In this document: positions 1 through 13,239 of the stretch, piece after piece
Layout: each line of letters starts with the position of its first letter
How positions within the stretch are numbered: the stretch's first letter is position 1
NCBI RefSeq assembly: GCF_033115175.1
Contig: NW_026909534.1
Span: 767,701-831,700, forward strand
Source of the DNA: Lepus europaeus
Lineage: Eukaryota > Chordata > Mammalia > Lagomorpha > Leporidae
Direction of reading: 5' to 3'
DNA length: 64,000 bases
Translations under genes and position numbers: made by a program
The notes under the pieces: model-generated
Databases searched by the model: none
Told to the model about the DNA's origin: nothing
The model's input: only the letters and a program-made list of their open reading frames with translations

Positions 1-140
1 CACAGGACTGGTCCTAGTCCTGACTGCTCTGTTTCCCATATACCTGGGAAAGCAGTGGAAGATGGCCCAAATACTTGGGCCCCTGCAATCACGTGGGAGA
101 ATAGAGCAAGATCCTGGCTTTGGCCTGGCCCAGTCACTGA
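1..140 (+). mobile_element. CSINE fragment cut by the window start
   Basis: The internal and 3' part of a lagomorph C-repeat. It contains the conserved core around GGAAAGCAGTGGAAGATGGC, then a diverged TTGGGCCCCTGCA segment. The 5' tRNA-like head lies outside the window, and the pyrimidine-rich and A-rich tail is degraded. Confidence 0.75.
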
Positions 141-364
141 CATTTGAGGAGAAAATTAGAAAATGGAAGTTCTGTCTCTGTCTCTTGTCAGTCTGCATTT
201 AAAATATGTAAAATAATTCTTAGAAAAGATACCAGAGGATTACATTTTAAGAACTGTCATGTATTTTGCACCAGCTGCATCACAGATAGCAGATTTCTTA
301 TGAAATTGAAGGATATCACTCCTCTGACCGTCAGACATTATCAAATTCAAAATCAGAATGCTGC
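141..364. other. No feature recognised
   Basis: Short AT-rich interval between two SINEs. No gene, RNA gene or repeat family is recognisable. Confidence 0.4.
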
Positions 365-630
365 CTTTTTTTAAGATTTATTTATTTATTTGAAAGTCAG
401 AGTTACACAGACAGAGGAGAGGCAGAGAAAGAGAAAGGTCTTCCATCTGATGGTTCACTCCTCAATTGGCCACAATGGCCGGAACTGCACTGATCTGAAG
501 CCAGGAGCCAGGAGCTTCTTCTGGTTCTCCCATGCAGGTGCAGGAGCCCAAGGTCTTGAACCGGCATTCATATGGGATGCCAGCGCTTCAGGCCAGGGCG
601 TTAACCCACTGCACCACAGTGCCTGCCCCA
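365..630 (-). mobile_element. CSINE, full length, minus strand
   Basis: It reads as the reverse complement of the element. It opens with the TTAAGATTTATTTATTTATTTG tail complement, continues through GGAGCCAGGAGCTTCTTC, and ends at the tRNA-like head complement TTAACCCACTGCACCACAGT. Old subtype with moderate divergence. Confidence 0.85.
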
Positions 631-824
631 GAAAGCTTCTTGTGACAATATCAATTCCTCTACCCACATCGGTGGTCTTTCTGTTCAGCCATGCCCAGCT
701 CTACCTGGTTCTTCAAAGCCCCAGCCCCTCCTGCTGTCAACACCCCATCAGACAGAAGCCCTTCCTCTAAAGCCCCCTTGATGACAGTCTCGCTTTCATC
801 TTCACATTTAAAAGTGGCTGACAT
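631..824. other. No feature recognised
   Basis: Unique-looking, pyrimidine-rich sequence between two SINEs. Nothing supports a gene. Confidence 0.35.
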
Positions 825-1167
825 GGCTGGCGCCACAGCTCACTAGGCTAATCCTCCACCTGCGGTTCCTGCACCCTGAGTTCTAGTCCCGGTTGGGGCA
901 CTGGATTCTGTCCCGGTTGCTCTTCTTCCAGTCCAGCTCTCTGCTGTGGCCCAGGAAAGCAGTGGAGGATGGCCCAAATGCTTGGGCCCTGCACCCACAT
1001 GGGAGACCAGGAGGAAGCACCTGGCTCCTGGCTTCAGATTGGTGCAGCACCAGCAGTAGCAGCCATTTGGGGGGTGAACCAAAAGAAGGAAGACCTTTCT
1101 CTCTCTGTTTCTCTCTCTCACTGTCAAACTCTGCCTGTCCAAAATAAATAAATAAATAAATAAATAA
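825..1167 (+). mobile_element. CSINE, full length with target-site duplication
   Basis: A complete copy running from GGCTGGCGCCACAGCTCACT to an (AAAT)n tail. It keeps TTCTAGTCCCGG, a B-box-like Pol III promoter block. It is flanked by near-identical 10-bp direct repeats: TGGCTGACAT at 815-824 and TGACTGACAC at 1168-1177. This is the lagomorph young-type subfamily that also occurs at 41837. Confidence 0.9.
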
Positions 1168-1177
1168 TGACTGACAC

Positions 1178-4100
1178 GTGCTGCACAAAGGAGAGCTACA
1201 CTAATTATTATGAATTTTCTCTTTTAAGAAAAAGCTCATGTTATTAAAAAAAATGTGCCTGACTTTTCCAGCAAGTCTGCAAAAATTCTGTGAATCCTGC
1301 ATCAAGCAGCACTCCCTGGCCTCCATGACGGTGACAGAGGCAGCAAGGAAAGGACGGAGTGAGGGCTGGATGCCTGCGTCCAAGTGTGCGTTCCCTACTG
1401 CTGTCAGCCTGGTCATCTTGTGTCTTCTTCCAAAGTCTACAGTGTGTAGCTCCACCCAGCTCACAGGGACAACAGCCAAGGCTGCATAGGTTACCTGGTG
1501 TGCATCAGGTCTCTGTGGCTCTACATCTGGCCATGTGCTACAGCCTGGACAGGTGCTGTGTCTGTCTCTAGAATCGCCTCTATCTCTGTGGTGGCCCCAA
1601 TGTGCACTACAAAGCCGGGATGCACCTTGCTTTTTGAGCCTCAGAAAACATTTCTGTCACATGCATGTTGCAGGGAGACACCAGAGGAAATTTTATCGGA
1701 GTTCAGGACTCAGGACAAGAGCAGAAGCCCATTTTTCCTCTTTCATTACTGTCATCAGGCATCATTTTCTCTCTACATAAAATCACTTACATGTGGCTCG
1801 ACAGGAGCCGAGAAATTACCTTTCTTGCTGGGCATATGCAATATGTTAGATGCTAAGCAATGGATGGTGGGCTGGGTTTATTCAGTGGTGCTCATTGACA
1901 GTGGGACTGCTCCACCTGTGGCTCAAGAAAGGCTGGCTCTGAGGGGTGGGGCTTGGCTGGCTGGAAGGGGGAAGAGGCTGCAGTGCGGGAGGGGAAGGCC
2001 AGGGGCATGCTCTGTGGTGGCACAGTCCTGGTGGGTACCAGAAGAGAAGGGAAGAAGAGCATAGAAGGCAGAGCTTGGGGAGTGGCTTGGGCAGTCTCTA
2101 CTCCGGCACTCACTATGGCTGCAGAGGAAAACCCTGCCAGATGTTTCACAAGCCTAGCATGGCTAATTTCTTCCAAGACTAAATCCATTTTGCTTTAAAT
2201 TCCTGCTTGACTATCCTCAATCACAAAGCTTATTAGCTGGAAAAGGGACAGGAAGTACCAGGTCCTGTGACCTCAACACACTATCCCATGTGTTTACTTG
2301 GCTTCACGGCATGACCCTGACCTAGGGCTGGGCAATTCTCAAGTCTCACTCTTCCAAATGTCAAGAGCAAAGTTCCTGGGAGAACTTGGTATTGTGGGCT
2401 CCTTTCATGGCTCCAGGACAGAGTTACCCAAGTCATCCAACCACTGACTGCAATTTCAGTCACAGCGAGGAGAATCACTTCCCATATTCTAAGGCATTTA
2501 CTTAGTATTTTCACACTGAGGATTTTATATTCCTAATTAATGTGTACTTGGTATTTTAATTACATTGCTTCTAAAATATATTTCCAGTGGGAACTTCTTA
2601 TCCTTATCATAAATGGGAAATATCACTTTTCAGATGCAAGGTAGTCACAAAAATACAATTAACCAAAACCAAATTGATGTTACATCCAGGAAGATCTGGC
2701 TGAAGACAGAGCCCCAGTCTAATGCCCAGTCTCTCTGTCATGAAGGAATAACAAGTAGCAAGTTTAGGGAGCATTAAGTGACAAAGCGCCACACTGAGAC
2801 TTAGCCCCGGATGTTATCAGGAAAACCCAGAGAGGGGAAATGCAGAAATCCTCATCACATGCCTCAATACTCCTAAAGGCTGTGATGTCCCTGAGCTGTG
2901 TAATTCACCCCATGTCTAGTATCACTCACTCTTTCAGGAGGTAGGACTGTCACAGGCTGCAAGTCAATTAAGGAATAAGTAAGTGGCCGTCAGGAGGATC
3001 ATTGATCAACTCTGTGACTCCTGTAACTCCACTCATGACTCTAATAGTGTGGACAACATACTCCTCATTCCTGATGGCCTTGTGAATCCTACTGGAATAT
3101 ATTTCCCACTCTAAACTCTGCTAGCACAAGCAGTTTGCTCATTGATTAAAACACACTCAGCATTTAATGTGGTGAATTTCCGTTTCATTTAATCTCTAAT
3201 GTAAAGTCCATAATTGCATCTTTTTGTGTGTCTGTAAGAGCTTATCTTTCTGTGATAATAGCTCACTTTTTCAAGATTTCCTGATATAAAAGCACAGTAC
3301 AATTCTTGCATTTCTACTTCCCCTGGAGCATCTGTCTCTCCATTTCCTACTCTGTATCTGAGGGTTCTCAAGAATGCTGTCCAGCTGGAAGCAGGGCCCT
3401 TTCCATTGGGGAGGCAGACCTCTTGGGGTGGGCATCAGTCACACTTGACTTTCTCTTCCCCTGGATGAGGCTCACTCACCCCCAGAGTGTGGTTTTGCTT
3501 GGTGAGAAACCAGAGGCACGAGTGGCCCTCAGCTCTGAGCACAGTACAGCCCAGCACAGGAAGCTCTCAAGTCTTTTGCTATCCGAGTAAGGGAGGGGCC
3601 CTGGAGAACCAGCCAGGTCTAAAAATAGTCTGGGTTTTCTTTCTTTATTGTGTGTGTGATTAGACCTCCAAGGTGGCCTCGAGAGTTCCAGGATGAATAA
3701 ATAATGTGTATTTTTGAGGCAAGTCCCAGGCTGAAGAAGTTGGGGCCACAATCAGATGAGCCTCGTGGTAATGAGGGTGCCAGCTCTGGCAGCTGCACAC
3801 CGGTGGTGTTTCTGCCAGGGAATGTAGGGCTGCAAGGATCCTGGGCAATGTTAGGGCAAGGCTTTGAGGACATGAGGCTTGTAAAAGGCAGCAGGGTCAA
3901 GAGAGGTGGGCTGGCCATGGAGAGACAAAGTCCCTTCCTGTGCACACACACTGCACTGTTCACACCTTATCCCTCTCCCCTCAGCACTTGCCCAGTGCCA
4001 AAGGAAAGAGCATTGGAAGGTCCCGTGGGGCAGGAAACACAGGGCTGAACCCTGCCAAGGGGGAGGCGGAGGATAATGGTAGTAGACAGGGTGGGGCTGC

Positions 4101-5229
4101 AGAGTAAGGCATGGTGCAATGACACACAGGAGGGATGCACAGGATTGGATCAAGACCACAGACACAGCCAGGGAAAGACAGCAGGCCGGTCAGGTATGAT
4201 AGAGGGGGAGGGCCAGGGACAGGACCAGGGTTACCACCGAGGGCAGAGTCGGGGGCGTGCTGCGGGGCAGGGCCAGGGTCTGGCTGAGGGCTGGCCCCTG
4301 GCCTTCCTTCTGGGGTTTTCCTGCACTCCAGGGGCGGTGGACCTGGCCAGGGCTCTCTTCTCTGCCTTTGCCCTGGTCCAGTGTGTGAGGGGAAGTGACT
4401 CTCTGGCCTGCTGGTCACCTCTGAGGTCGCCGTGTGCCAGCGTTCTCACACCTGAGGGCCAAGCGGCTCCACTTAGGGTCACGGGTGGGGCAGGGAGCAC
4501 CTTCGTCAGCACCGGGCTTTGTCGACAAACAAAACCAGCAATTAGCTTTCTGATTGCATTGCTCTGAGCTGGTGGGGCAGAGCAGGCAGCCTTTGGCCAC
4601 AGTGGTGTTCCAGGCAAAGAGGATTAGAAGCCACTTGAATTACGAAGGCAGACCAGACCTAGGCCTGCATGTGTGAAAGTCAGATTTCTCCCCGGGGAGC
4701 TGAATGACCCTGGAAAGAAGAATTTCCTTTATCTGGGTCTAGTACGGGAGGGGGTCGCTAAGCCTTGCAGGCTCATCCATGGCTGGGTGCCCACGTGGAT
4801 ACACAGTGGCCTCTCCAAGTCAGGCCCCGCCTGGGGGCACTAGCGAGGGGGCAGAGCTGATGGCCACAGGCATCCCCCACCTATTCCTGCTCAGATACCC
4901 TACAGAAAAGGAAAGGAGCCTGGAGAGAAGTGTGCAGCTTCAGAGTCCAACATGCACCTGCCACACACCCAGACAGTACCCCAGGAAAGGGAGTCTTGTG
5001 CTCCCAGGAACACCTGAACATGAATGGCAAGCTTATTATTAACCAGTGTTCTCCCCATCTCAGAGTGGACGCAGTGTGTGGGAGTCAACCACCAGGACTC
5101 ACAGGCAGCGCTGGTGGCTCCATGCCTGGGCAGCCAATGTCCCAGGCTTGGCTGGAGGCTCACTCTCAGCTGTTGTGACTGCTGGGCCTGCCACCGGTCT
5201 GCCTGGGAACTGGTCTCACAGACACAGCA
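1178..5229. other. Long interval without a recognised gene
   Basis: About 4 kb of sequence whose GC content rises towards its right end. Open frames of up to 163 codons exist (for example 4076-4567) but they overlap frames on the other strand, show no family motif and have low-complexity composition typical of GC-rich chance frames. I recognise no exon, RNA gene or transposon. Part may be old repeat too diverged to name by eye. Confidence 0.4.
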
Positions 5230-5360
5230 TTCCCTGTGTAGTTATGGTGCTAATGGGCCACCCCCTGGGAGGCAGCAGTGATGACTCAAGTACTGGTGTC
5301 CCTGCCATCCACATGGGAGACTCAGATGGAGGTCCTGGCTTCAGCCCGTTCAACCTGGAC
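5230..5360 (+). mobile_element. CSINE fragment
   Basis: A degraded internal piece that keeps a form of CCACATGGGAGACTCAGATG followed by GGTCCTGGCTTCAG, which matches the C-repeat block GTGGGAGACC..GAAG..CTCCTGGCTTC. Both ends are missing. It lies immediately left of the CCAT microsatellite, which may have grown out of its tail. Confidence 0.5.
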
Positions 5361-5366
5361 TCTTGT

Positions 5367-5442
5367 GCTCACCATCCATCCATCTACCCATCCATCATCC
5401 ATCCTTCCATCAGTCTCAATCCATCATCCATTCATCTCACGC
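5367..5442 (+). repeat. CCAT-type tetranucleotide microsatellite
   Basis: An interrupted run of CATC/CCAT units (CCATCCATCTACCCATCCAT and so on) directly after a SINE fragment. Confidence 0.85.
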
Positions 5443-8400
5443 CCACCTGCCTACCTGTGCGGGAGAGAAATGTCTCCTCGCTCAGCTTGTGCAGGGAGCT
5501 GCTCCATGGGTCCCGCAGGTGCACAGCAGCTCACTGAGAGCTGGCTCAGACACAGAGCAGATAGCTGCAGGTGGAGACAGAGCTGCTGAAAACAGAAAAC
5601 CCAACCTCCTCAGAGTAATCACAAAGGCAGCCGGCAGGGATTTCCGGAATTTTGGAGGGAAACAGCCTTGAAAAAGTGCTGCCTAGCTTTTGGGAGTGCC
5701 ATGGGAGTCTCCCACGTGGGTGCTTCCCAAGCACAGCAGCAGGGAGCCGGGTGGCAAGTGGAGCAGCCGGGGTGAATCAGGCACAGCGTGCTAACCCACA
5801 CACCGGCTCCTACTTCAGGCTTTTTTTTTTTTTTAAATCCCGAAACCCTGGCACCTTGATGGCTGAGGGGCCTGCCAGGACAGGTGGACCCAGGGACCTG
5901 CTGAGCTGAGCTGGAGGCCAGGGGTGCTTGTGCTGCCAGCTGAGCCCGCAAGGAGGCAGCAGAGGCCGCTGAACGAGCTCACCAGCTGGGACCACGAGAG
6001 TGGGTGGGGACTCGTAGCTCAGTGGGGAGGCGGTGCCTCCTTCCCTGTCCATCAGGCTGGCTCCTCCTCTGGGGCGGATCTGTCCTAGCCGCTCTCTGCC
6101 TTGCCTGTCTGGCCATTTTTGTCTGCATGTCCCGCGTTTCCACGTCACTCCCCGCTGGGCAGTCATGCGATGATGAAGCCAGGGGTGCTCCGATGGGGCG
6201 GCCCGGGGAGGCTGGGAGGAGAGACCAGAGACAGCAGGGCCTAAGAGCGCGTGTCCCGGAAATCATAGCCCTCAATGTGGCCCCCAAGCCCTGCCTGCTC
6301 AGGACTGCTGTTTCTGCCTCAGATGTAGATCTGAACTTCCTGGTGGCCCTGGAGAAAAGGAAACCAGCTCAGGACCGAAGCTCCAGCCTAGAGAGCACCA
6401 AGGTGTCCCCGGGCATGGGCCCAAAGTTCAGGACCCGGGGAGAGGAGGCCACGGGGGTGGGGACCGGATGCACCTGTTGGTTTTTCCGCGGGACCCTTAC
6501 AAAGCGGAGCTAAGATTTCCGGGGAGCTGTTGTTCCAGTCTCACCCAACTCCCATCACTGTCCCTTCCCTCGGACCCTCTCTGTGGTCAGCACCTGCCCA
6601 CCCCATCCCCGTCCTACCCCCATGGCCTGTTCCTCCCCCTTTTTGCATGTGTGTGGTCCTGGCCCTGGCAGGAGCTGAGCTGGGCAACCGAACCTGGGTC
6701 ACCACTCGGGCGTGACAGTTGCCCTTCTGAACCGTGGGGTCTGGGTTTCCCGCCCAGCCAGCACTGGCCTCTGCCTTCAGGGTCAGAGCATGAAGTGTCC
6801 CTCCTTCCCCCAGCACCCACACTGGGTTCTGGTTCCTGAAAGCGGTCACTCTCCTTCCTCCGTCTCTGTGTCTTCCACACCTTGCTGGGATTCTGTGTGG
6901 CCTCTGTGTCCCAGCCCAGGGCCCAGAGGCTGTGATTCCTCCCTGCTCTGGGTCAGCATCAGGACCCCGGGACTCCCTGTTCTGAAGTCTTCCAGCTTCC
7001 CGACTGCCCGGGCTGGCAGGGTGGTGTCCACCAGGGAAGGCTTGCAGTCCTGCTGTCACCCCAGGACTCTGGACTGGGCTCCAGACCCCTCCTGAGCTCT
7101 GCCTGAGTGACATGGCAGAGGAGGGGGTGGAGCAGCCCCTGCTCCAGCCCCTGGTCTCTCTGGCCTCCACCAGGTCTTCCTCCATCACAGCCAAGGCTGC
7201 CATGTGGAGGGTGTCTGCCCCTGGCTGTACCTCCTCTCCCTGCCCTATGTCTGGTTACACTCTATAGTCCCCCAGGGGCTGTCCCCATTCCCCTAGGGCC
7301 CTTCCCCTCTGTGGTCCCCTGGGGGCTGTCCTCACACTGCACCAGGGAATGGGGAGGGGACCCAGGGGTGCTCTTGGAGGAGGGAAGAGGGCAGCCACCC
7401 CCTGGCTGTGTGTGCAGCTGCCTACCCAACATCTTCCAGCACCTTCCATGGTCTCTGGTGCCTCAGCAACTCTCCCCTGCTGGACACGGGGGCCCCTGAG
7501 GTCTTTGTGCCACTCCCAGGACACCAGGTGGGGGGAGGTCAGGGAGCTACAGGGACTGAGTGAGGCTCTCCCCGCGGGTCCCTGGCAGGGGCAGAGCAAG
7601 GGCGCCTTGAAGATGAGGCAGACACATGTGCAGGCTCAAAGGTCGCCCAGCCCCTCTGCCCCCATCCACCCCAGGACAGCAGCCGGCACTGGCTGGCCAC
7701 TGGGAAGGAGCCGAAACCTGGACTTTGGGACCAGGGCTGTGAGGTCTCAAGAGTGGAGCAGCAGCCATGGTACTTAAGTTTGAAGGCTGGGCTGTGGCCA
7801 CATGCAGGGTTTGGTTGGGTGCTGCTCCATTGATCATCCCCAGGGGTACTGAGTGCACTGTGGGGCCTGGGATGGGTGTTGCACCCCACCTGTCCATCAC
7901 ACGCTTCCTGGGCCTCCTGTTCCCACCTGACTGGCAGAAAGACAGTAGACACCAGGCAGGGTAGGCAGGTGCCACAGGCCCAGGCCTTCCACAGGAATGG
8001 CTGGGGTAGGCTCAGAGAACTCGGGCCATGGGCAGCAGGTGGGTGGGAGGAAGGCAGCAGGAGACATGGGTGTGAATCACATGTGTGATACAAACACAGG
8101 TGTGTGTATGCAGGCATGGGTATGGATGGGAGTGGGCATGGCTGTCCATGGTCTCCACTCTCAGGCTCTGAAACCCGTGCTATACATGCCTCAGGGACCT
8201 GGCCAGTGAGAGCCAGCAGTGGCCAGGGGATCCTGGCATGGCCTCAGCCTCAGAGCCATGCCCAAGTGGCCAGGTCAGAGGGGAACCCACAGAGCAGACA
8301 CCTGGCTCAGCTCAAGACAGGGGACAAGGCGGATGCGTCAGCGCCCACTTTGCATTCCAAGGCAGGGCAGGCAGACTACAGCCTGGGGAGAATGCAGACA

Positions 8401-10121
8401 GGGTGTAGCTTTGGGGACGGGGTGCCTGAGAACAGGGGAGGACAGGGGTATGGTGGAGGGGGTCTCCTCTGGCGCTACAGGGCACATGGTGCCCAACCCC
8501 TCCCACCCGCTGTGCTGGGAGGGTCCCTGGGAAGAAGCCAGGGAGAGAACTCTGACCCTGGTGATGCGGTGTGTGGGGGGAGGCCCCCAGGACAGACAGA
8601 GGCATCCCTCAGAGGGTGACAGAGTGATCTCAGCGTCCTTCAGAGGCAACATCAACACGAAGCCGGGCTCATGAGCAGGGCAGCCACTGCTGTCCCCGCA
8701 TGTTGCTGAGCTGGGAAGACGCTGCCCCAGTTTTAATTTCTGGAGGAAGTGACCTTTTACGTTTCTGATCACAAGAAGTTAACTTGCTCCAGGAATGTGA
8801 TTTCCTACCAGCTGAATGACACAGCAGTGATGAGCAGTGGAGACTAGAGGGATGCTTGCTCCTGGGTCCCTGACCCAATGCCCCCTGGGATGGGGGAGCA
8901 CACCAGCCACGGGAGCAGCCAGGGCTCAGGGTGAGAATTTCCAGGGCTGGGTCGATTTGCAGCTGAGGATGCACAGAGCAGCCGTCATCCTCACCCCTGC
9001 CACCATCCTCCTCTCTGCTGACCACTTGTGGGCCCTTGTGCCACAGCTGCCACCAGGAAGCTGTGCTGTTCCCCAGTGAGGCTCAAGTAAGTGGGGGCAC
9101 GGGGACCTCCTATTTCTGACCCCAACCTCCTGCCACTGCACCCCCACATGCTGACCACAGTCACATCTCTGTGGGCTCCCAGGGCACCCTACCAGCTGCC
9201 TTGTGCTGGCCACAGAGCCACCACGACCTCTCCGCGACAAGGACAAACCCAGCTGAGCCTGAGTCGAACTGGCGCTGGTGGGATGAAGTCCCAGCCCGTG
9301 GTGGAACCCTCATGGGTGGACCGTGGCCAGCCACATGGCTGCAGCTGGAGCAGGCAGGCCCTCCTCCTCAGGTGTGAGGAGTGGGCACACAGTGCTGGCA
9401 CCTCTGAGCAGCTCTGGACAGTTTCAGGTGGCACTGGTTTGATAAAGAGGATGGGGCTGGGCCAGGGAGGCCCAATCATGGAGCAGACTCAGTGGGTGGT
9501 GGGTGGGGCACAGAGACAGGGAGACCCTGTGGTGGACTCCAGCCCTCCTGGCACCCGCGTTCCCCAATGTCCTCAGGATCTGCCCTCTCCCACGGATGGA
9601 AGCCCCCAGGTGCTGCGGTCCCAGTCTCCCGCCGGGTTCCCCCTGCCTCTACCAGCTCTTCCTCCTATGCTTGTTGGCCAGGGTGCCACCTGCAGGGGTG
9701 GGGCTGCCGAGGTGGGCCTGGGAGTTTTGAACCAGGGCCGATGTACCCAGGCTGCAGAAGCACCGTCAAGTCTTTGAACAAGGGTGGCCTGAGCCATTTG
9801 TTCTCCAATCACTCTGCGTCCCTGACCACACGTGTGCTCAGCACCAGGGAGACCCAGCTTAACTTGAGAACCCCTGGACCCGAGGGCCCCACCTTCCCCT
9901 CCTGTCCCTTCTGTCTTCCTCTCCCCAGACCCTGGAGGACAGCTACCCCCATGCAGCTAGGGACAGTGTCCTCCCTATGTCTCCACTGGGAAGGCTGGAG
10001 TGACACAACCCTGGAAGCCACTGGGCCATGCTCTGTTCCTAAGCTGGTCACTAAGCCAGCTCCCATCAAAGTGGCCCTGGAGAGGGCTATGTCCAGTGTG
10101 GGGGAGGCCTGGGCCAGGCAG

Positions 10122-10198
10122 TGGCAGTCAGGGTGGTGAGCAGTGTTGGGGTCAGGTGGACACTGGGGACCATCACGGGGATCCAGATGTCGTCAAAG
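10122..10198 (+). other. Weak exon candidate in GC block
   Basis: A 77-base segment that is open in one frame, preceded by a CAG acceptor and followed by a consensus-like donor (AAAG then GTGAGA). The encoded stretch includes WTLGTITGIQMSSK, which looks more protein-like than its surroundings. The polypyrimidine tract is poor and I cannot assign a family. It may be chance. Confidence 0.15.
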
Positions 10199-10512
10199 GT
10201 GAGACCTAATGGGAGGGGCTGGGGCTGTGACAATGGAAGCTGGGGAAGGGGGTCTGGGAGGAGGGGCTGCTGGGCCGAGGACTCTGTGCCCATGGATTCC
10301 CCTCCTCAGGGAGTCCCCAGGAACCGGGACTAAAGCAGAGGACAGCAGGTCCCTGGTGGGAGACCCTGCTGGATATGGTGAGCCCCCCAGGCCTGGGGCT
10401 GGTAAATGCACTGTCCCTGGACTCCCAGCATGCCTTGCAGCCCCCGTGGACCCCAGAGCTGGCCAGTGCACAGGCATCACCCTTCCCCCATCCCTACCCT
10501 TTTTCTTCCCAG

Positions 10513-10551
10513 GGCCTGGCCGGCAGTGACCGCTGCCCCAGCCTACACTGG
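10513..10551 (+). other. Weak micro-exon candidate in GC block
   Basis: A strong polypyrimidine tract and acceptor (CCCTTTTTCTTCCCAG) is followed by 39 open bases and a good donor (ACTGG then GTGAGC). It could encode 13 residues, GLAGSDRCPSLHW. The splice signals are the main evidence. No neighbouring exon of the same gene is identified. Confidence 0.15.
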
Positions 10552-11410
10552 GTGAGCCCCTCCAGCTCAGCTGAGACCCCTGGGCCAGCACACACAACTG
10601 AGGCTGAAGCCCCCTGGGGCTGAGTTTGAGTGGCTTCCCAGCCAGTGTCTGCCTGGGGGCTGGGTGGCCTAGTGGGGCCATGATGGCAGCCTTTGAAAGC
10701 CCTAAAGCCTAAAAGCCAAGGAGAGAGTGGGGAGAGCCCCTCCCCCAGCAGAGAGGCCGAGGCAATGATGGCCATGCCCACGCTGCCATATAGGGCTGCT
10801 GTGGGCCAATTAAAGAGGAACCAAGCCTCTGGTTTGCTCCCAGATGCTGGGACTCTAATTAGAGACATCTTAGACCCAGTCCAGACGCTCTGCCCATGTC
10901 CTCCCCAGCACAGCAGAGCTGAGGGCCTGGGTCTTCAGCTGGTGTTCTCTCTGCCATGGGGAGATGGCCCCAGACACCCTGTTTCATCACTCTGGGCCCC
11001 AGGGACCTCCTGGTCTACCCACTCACTCCCCAGTCAGGGGACAGAGCCCCCCCCAGGGGAGGGGTTTTGAGTCATGGACCTGGACCCCAGAGGACAGAGA
11101 CTTCCAGAAGGCAGGATTCTGGGGCTTTAGATACAGAGGCAGCCCAGCCACAGGGCTCCCCAAGCCTACCCCCACGCTTCCACCTGGGACGGAGGCTTCA
11201 GCCACTGGCGCCTGCCCCAGGTGGGATCCACTTTTTCTCCTGCAGCTCCAGGAGACTCCAGGCCCTGCTGCTACAGGATGCCACCCAGCCCACAGGGCAG
11301 GGTTTGTGGGGAGATGACTACGGTACTGTGATGGGGGCGGGGGGAAAATGAAAGACTCAGGGTCAGTGGCAAACACGAAGCCCACAAGGTCAGGGGGACT
11401 CTGTTCTTAC

Positions 11411-11485
11411 CCCTCCACCACCCGGGCATTCTCACTGGCCTCCTTCAGATCTTCCTGGATGACCAGGTCTTTCGGGATTGACAAA
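11411..11485 (-). other. Weak exon candidate, minus strand
   Basis: On the minus strand a TTGCAG acceptor leads into 75 bases open in only one frame, ending at GGAGG followed by GTAAGA. The encoded segment contains IPKDLVIQEDLKEASENARV, a charged helical-looking stretch of ordinary protein composition, unlike the Gly/Pro-rich chance frames around it. The family is unknown and the polypyrimidine tract is weak. Confidence 0.18.
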
Positions 11486-13239
11486 CTGCAAGGGTTTCCC
11501 ACCCCGCACTGGTGATCTGAAACGTGGTGCAAATGGGCTCCAGCTCACCCTGACATCTGGCAACTCACTTCTCCCACAGCTGTGGCTGCCTGCTGCCTCT
11601 CCAAGCTGCTCGTGGTGCAGATTCCCACCCCACCCCCCAACCCCACATGTAGATCCCCCATGCACACATGTAGATACCTCCTTCCAGAACCGCAGGAAGA
11701 AGGTCTCCCTGAGTACACCCTGCCCAGTGGTGCTGCAAGGACCCTGGCCTCAGGGCTCCATGGCAGGGGCTGCCACAGGTGCATGGCTCAGCAGAGTGTC
11801 CAGCCCACAGGTACAGCATGGATTCGGCCTGTGAGTAATCTGCTGTTGAGCCATGGTGGGGTTTTGTGCACCGGGGGCTCAGCCTTGCTGCACCCTGGCA
11901 GAGATGCACAGGCCCCAGGCCAGGTGCAGTGCGATGCCTGGCAGCTGTTGAAATCTGTGAGGGGAGGCAGCACTCACATTCAGGCCACCAGGTCCTCTTG
12001 CAGCCCCAAACTTCCCTTGAGTTCCTGTCGCTTCCACCTGTGTGGCCTCAGCTCCCCACGTGAGCTCACTCATGGGGAGGTGAGGGCTGCACAAAGGGGC
12101 CAGGCTCACTGAAAGCCTCAGCAGGAGGGAGGAGACCCAACACCAGACCAAAACTCTGTGTACCCCGCGATGACTCCCACTCTCCAGCCAAGGGGCAGTC
12201 CCGCTTCTGGCTCTGCCACTGGCTTGGGGTCCTGACCATGGAGGGACAGATGGACAGATGCGTGGGGCTGTCAGCCTGGCTCTGAGGCCTAGACCCAGGG
12301 CCAGATGAGGGGCAAGGACTGTCCCCAGCAGGCCAGAGATCCCAGAGCCTTTGGACAAGACAGGAGGGGGCAGCAGGGGCCCCACAGCCCTGCATTTGTC
12401 CCTCCAGGTCCCACGTGCAGGTGCACAGGCCCTGCAGGGTCAGCTTCTCCTGTGGCCTCTGCAGGAGCTGTGGGGCTGTGGGTGGGGGTGGGGTCTGTGC
12501 CCTTGTCCTCCATTAGTGTAAGGACCCCAGCTGATCTGGACAAGGCCCACCCTTTGGACTGTGCCCTCCTCAGCACCTCAGACCCCATCTCCCAACGCAG
12601 CTGTCTCCCGAGGCTGGGCGTCCACTCAGAATTTCCCAGGATGCACCTGGACCCCTGGCAGGGGAATAGGAGGAGAAATGGGAGGGGCTGAGGGGACCAA
12701 TCTGGAGTGTGTGTGTGTATGTGGGGTGAGGACTCTAAGTGGAGGCACTGGTGGTGGGCGGCAGGTAGAAAACAGCCCTGCCCCTGCACACTTAGGGGCT
12801 GAGATGGGCAGGTGCTGAAGGAGTGCCTAGCTGCTGGGGCTACTGCCCTGTGGCCCTAGGAAACCCAGAAGGGCTTTGGGTCCCTCACAGGCATGGCCCA
12901 TGGCTTCCCTTGGTGCTGAGTCACCAAGACTGGCCCTCCTCCCCCAGGCCAGAAGAAGCCGCTGGAAGTCAACATCTTCACCCAGTGACCCCCAGTGGGG
13001 CCTGGGCTTGCCCAGGGGGCGAGGCTGCCACCTGCTCTGCCCTCAGCTGCAACTGGACCTGCAGCCTGGCAGCTTTGGGCCTGGCAGAGCTGGGGGTGAG
13101 GGTGGTAATGGAGGCCCGGGTCTCGGCATGGGAACAGCTGCCCCAGGTCCAGCTGCTGGGCTGGAGGCCAGGGGGGCACAGATGGGGAGGCACTGGGCCT
13201 GGCCAGACACTGCAGCCTTCAAGGGCTTCAAGACTCAAC

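Larger units (their letters stand above)
5443..13239. other. GC-rich block without a recognised gene
   Basis: Dense in G and C, with many overlapping open frames on all six frames and few repeats. Such isochores usually carry genes, but no frame shows a protein family I can name. The longest frames (9091-9777 plus, 6541-7203 minus) are Pro/Gly/Ser/Trp-rich shadows of base composition. Three short open segments with good splice signals are listed separately as weak exon candidates. Confidence 0.45.

Noticed and set aside
6541..7203. 220-codon minus-strand frame
   Set aside because: Overlaps several plus-strand frames, has no recognisable domain and a composition expected of GC-rich chance frames.
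9091..9777. 228-codon plus-strand frame as a gene
   Set aside because: GC-rich block with few stops in any frame; composition is Gly/Pro/Ser/Gln-rich and no motif or splice support is visible.
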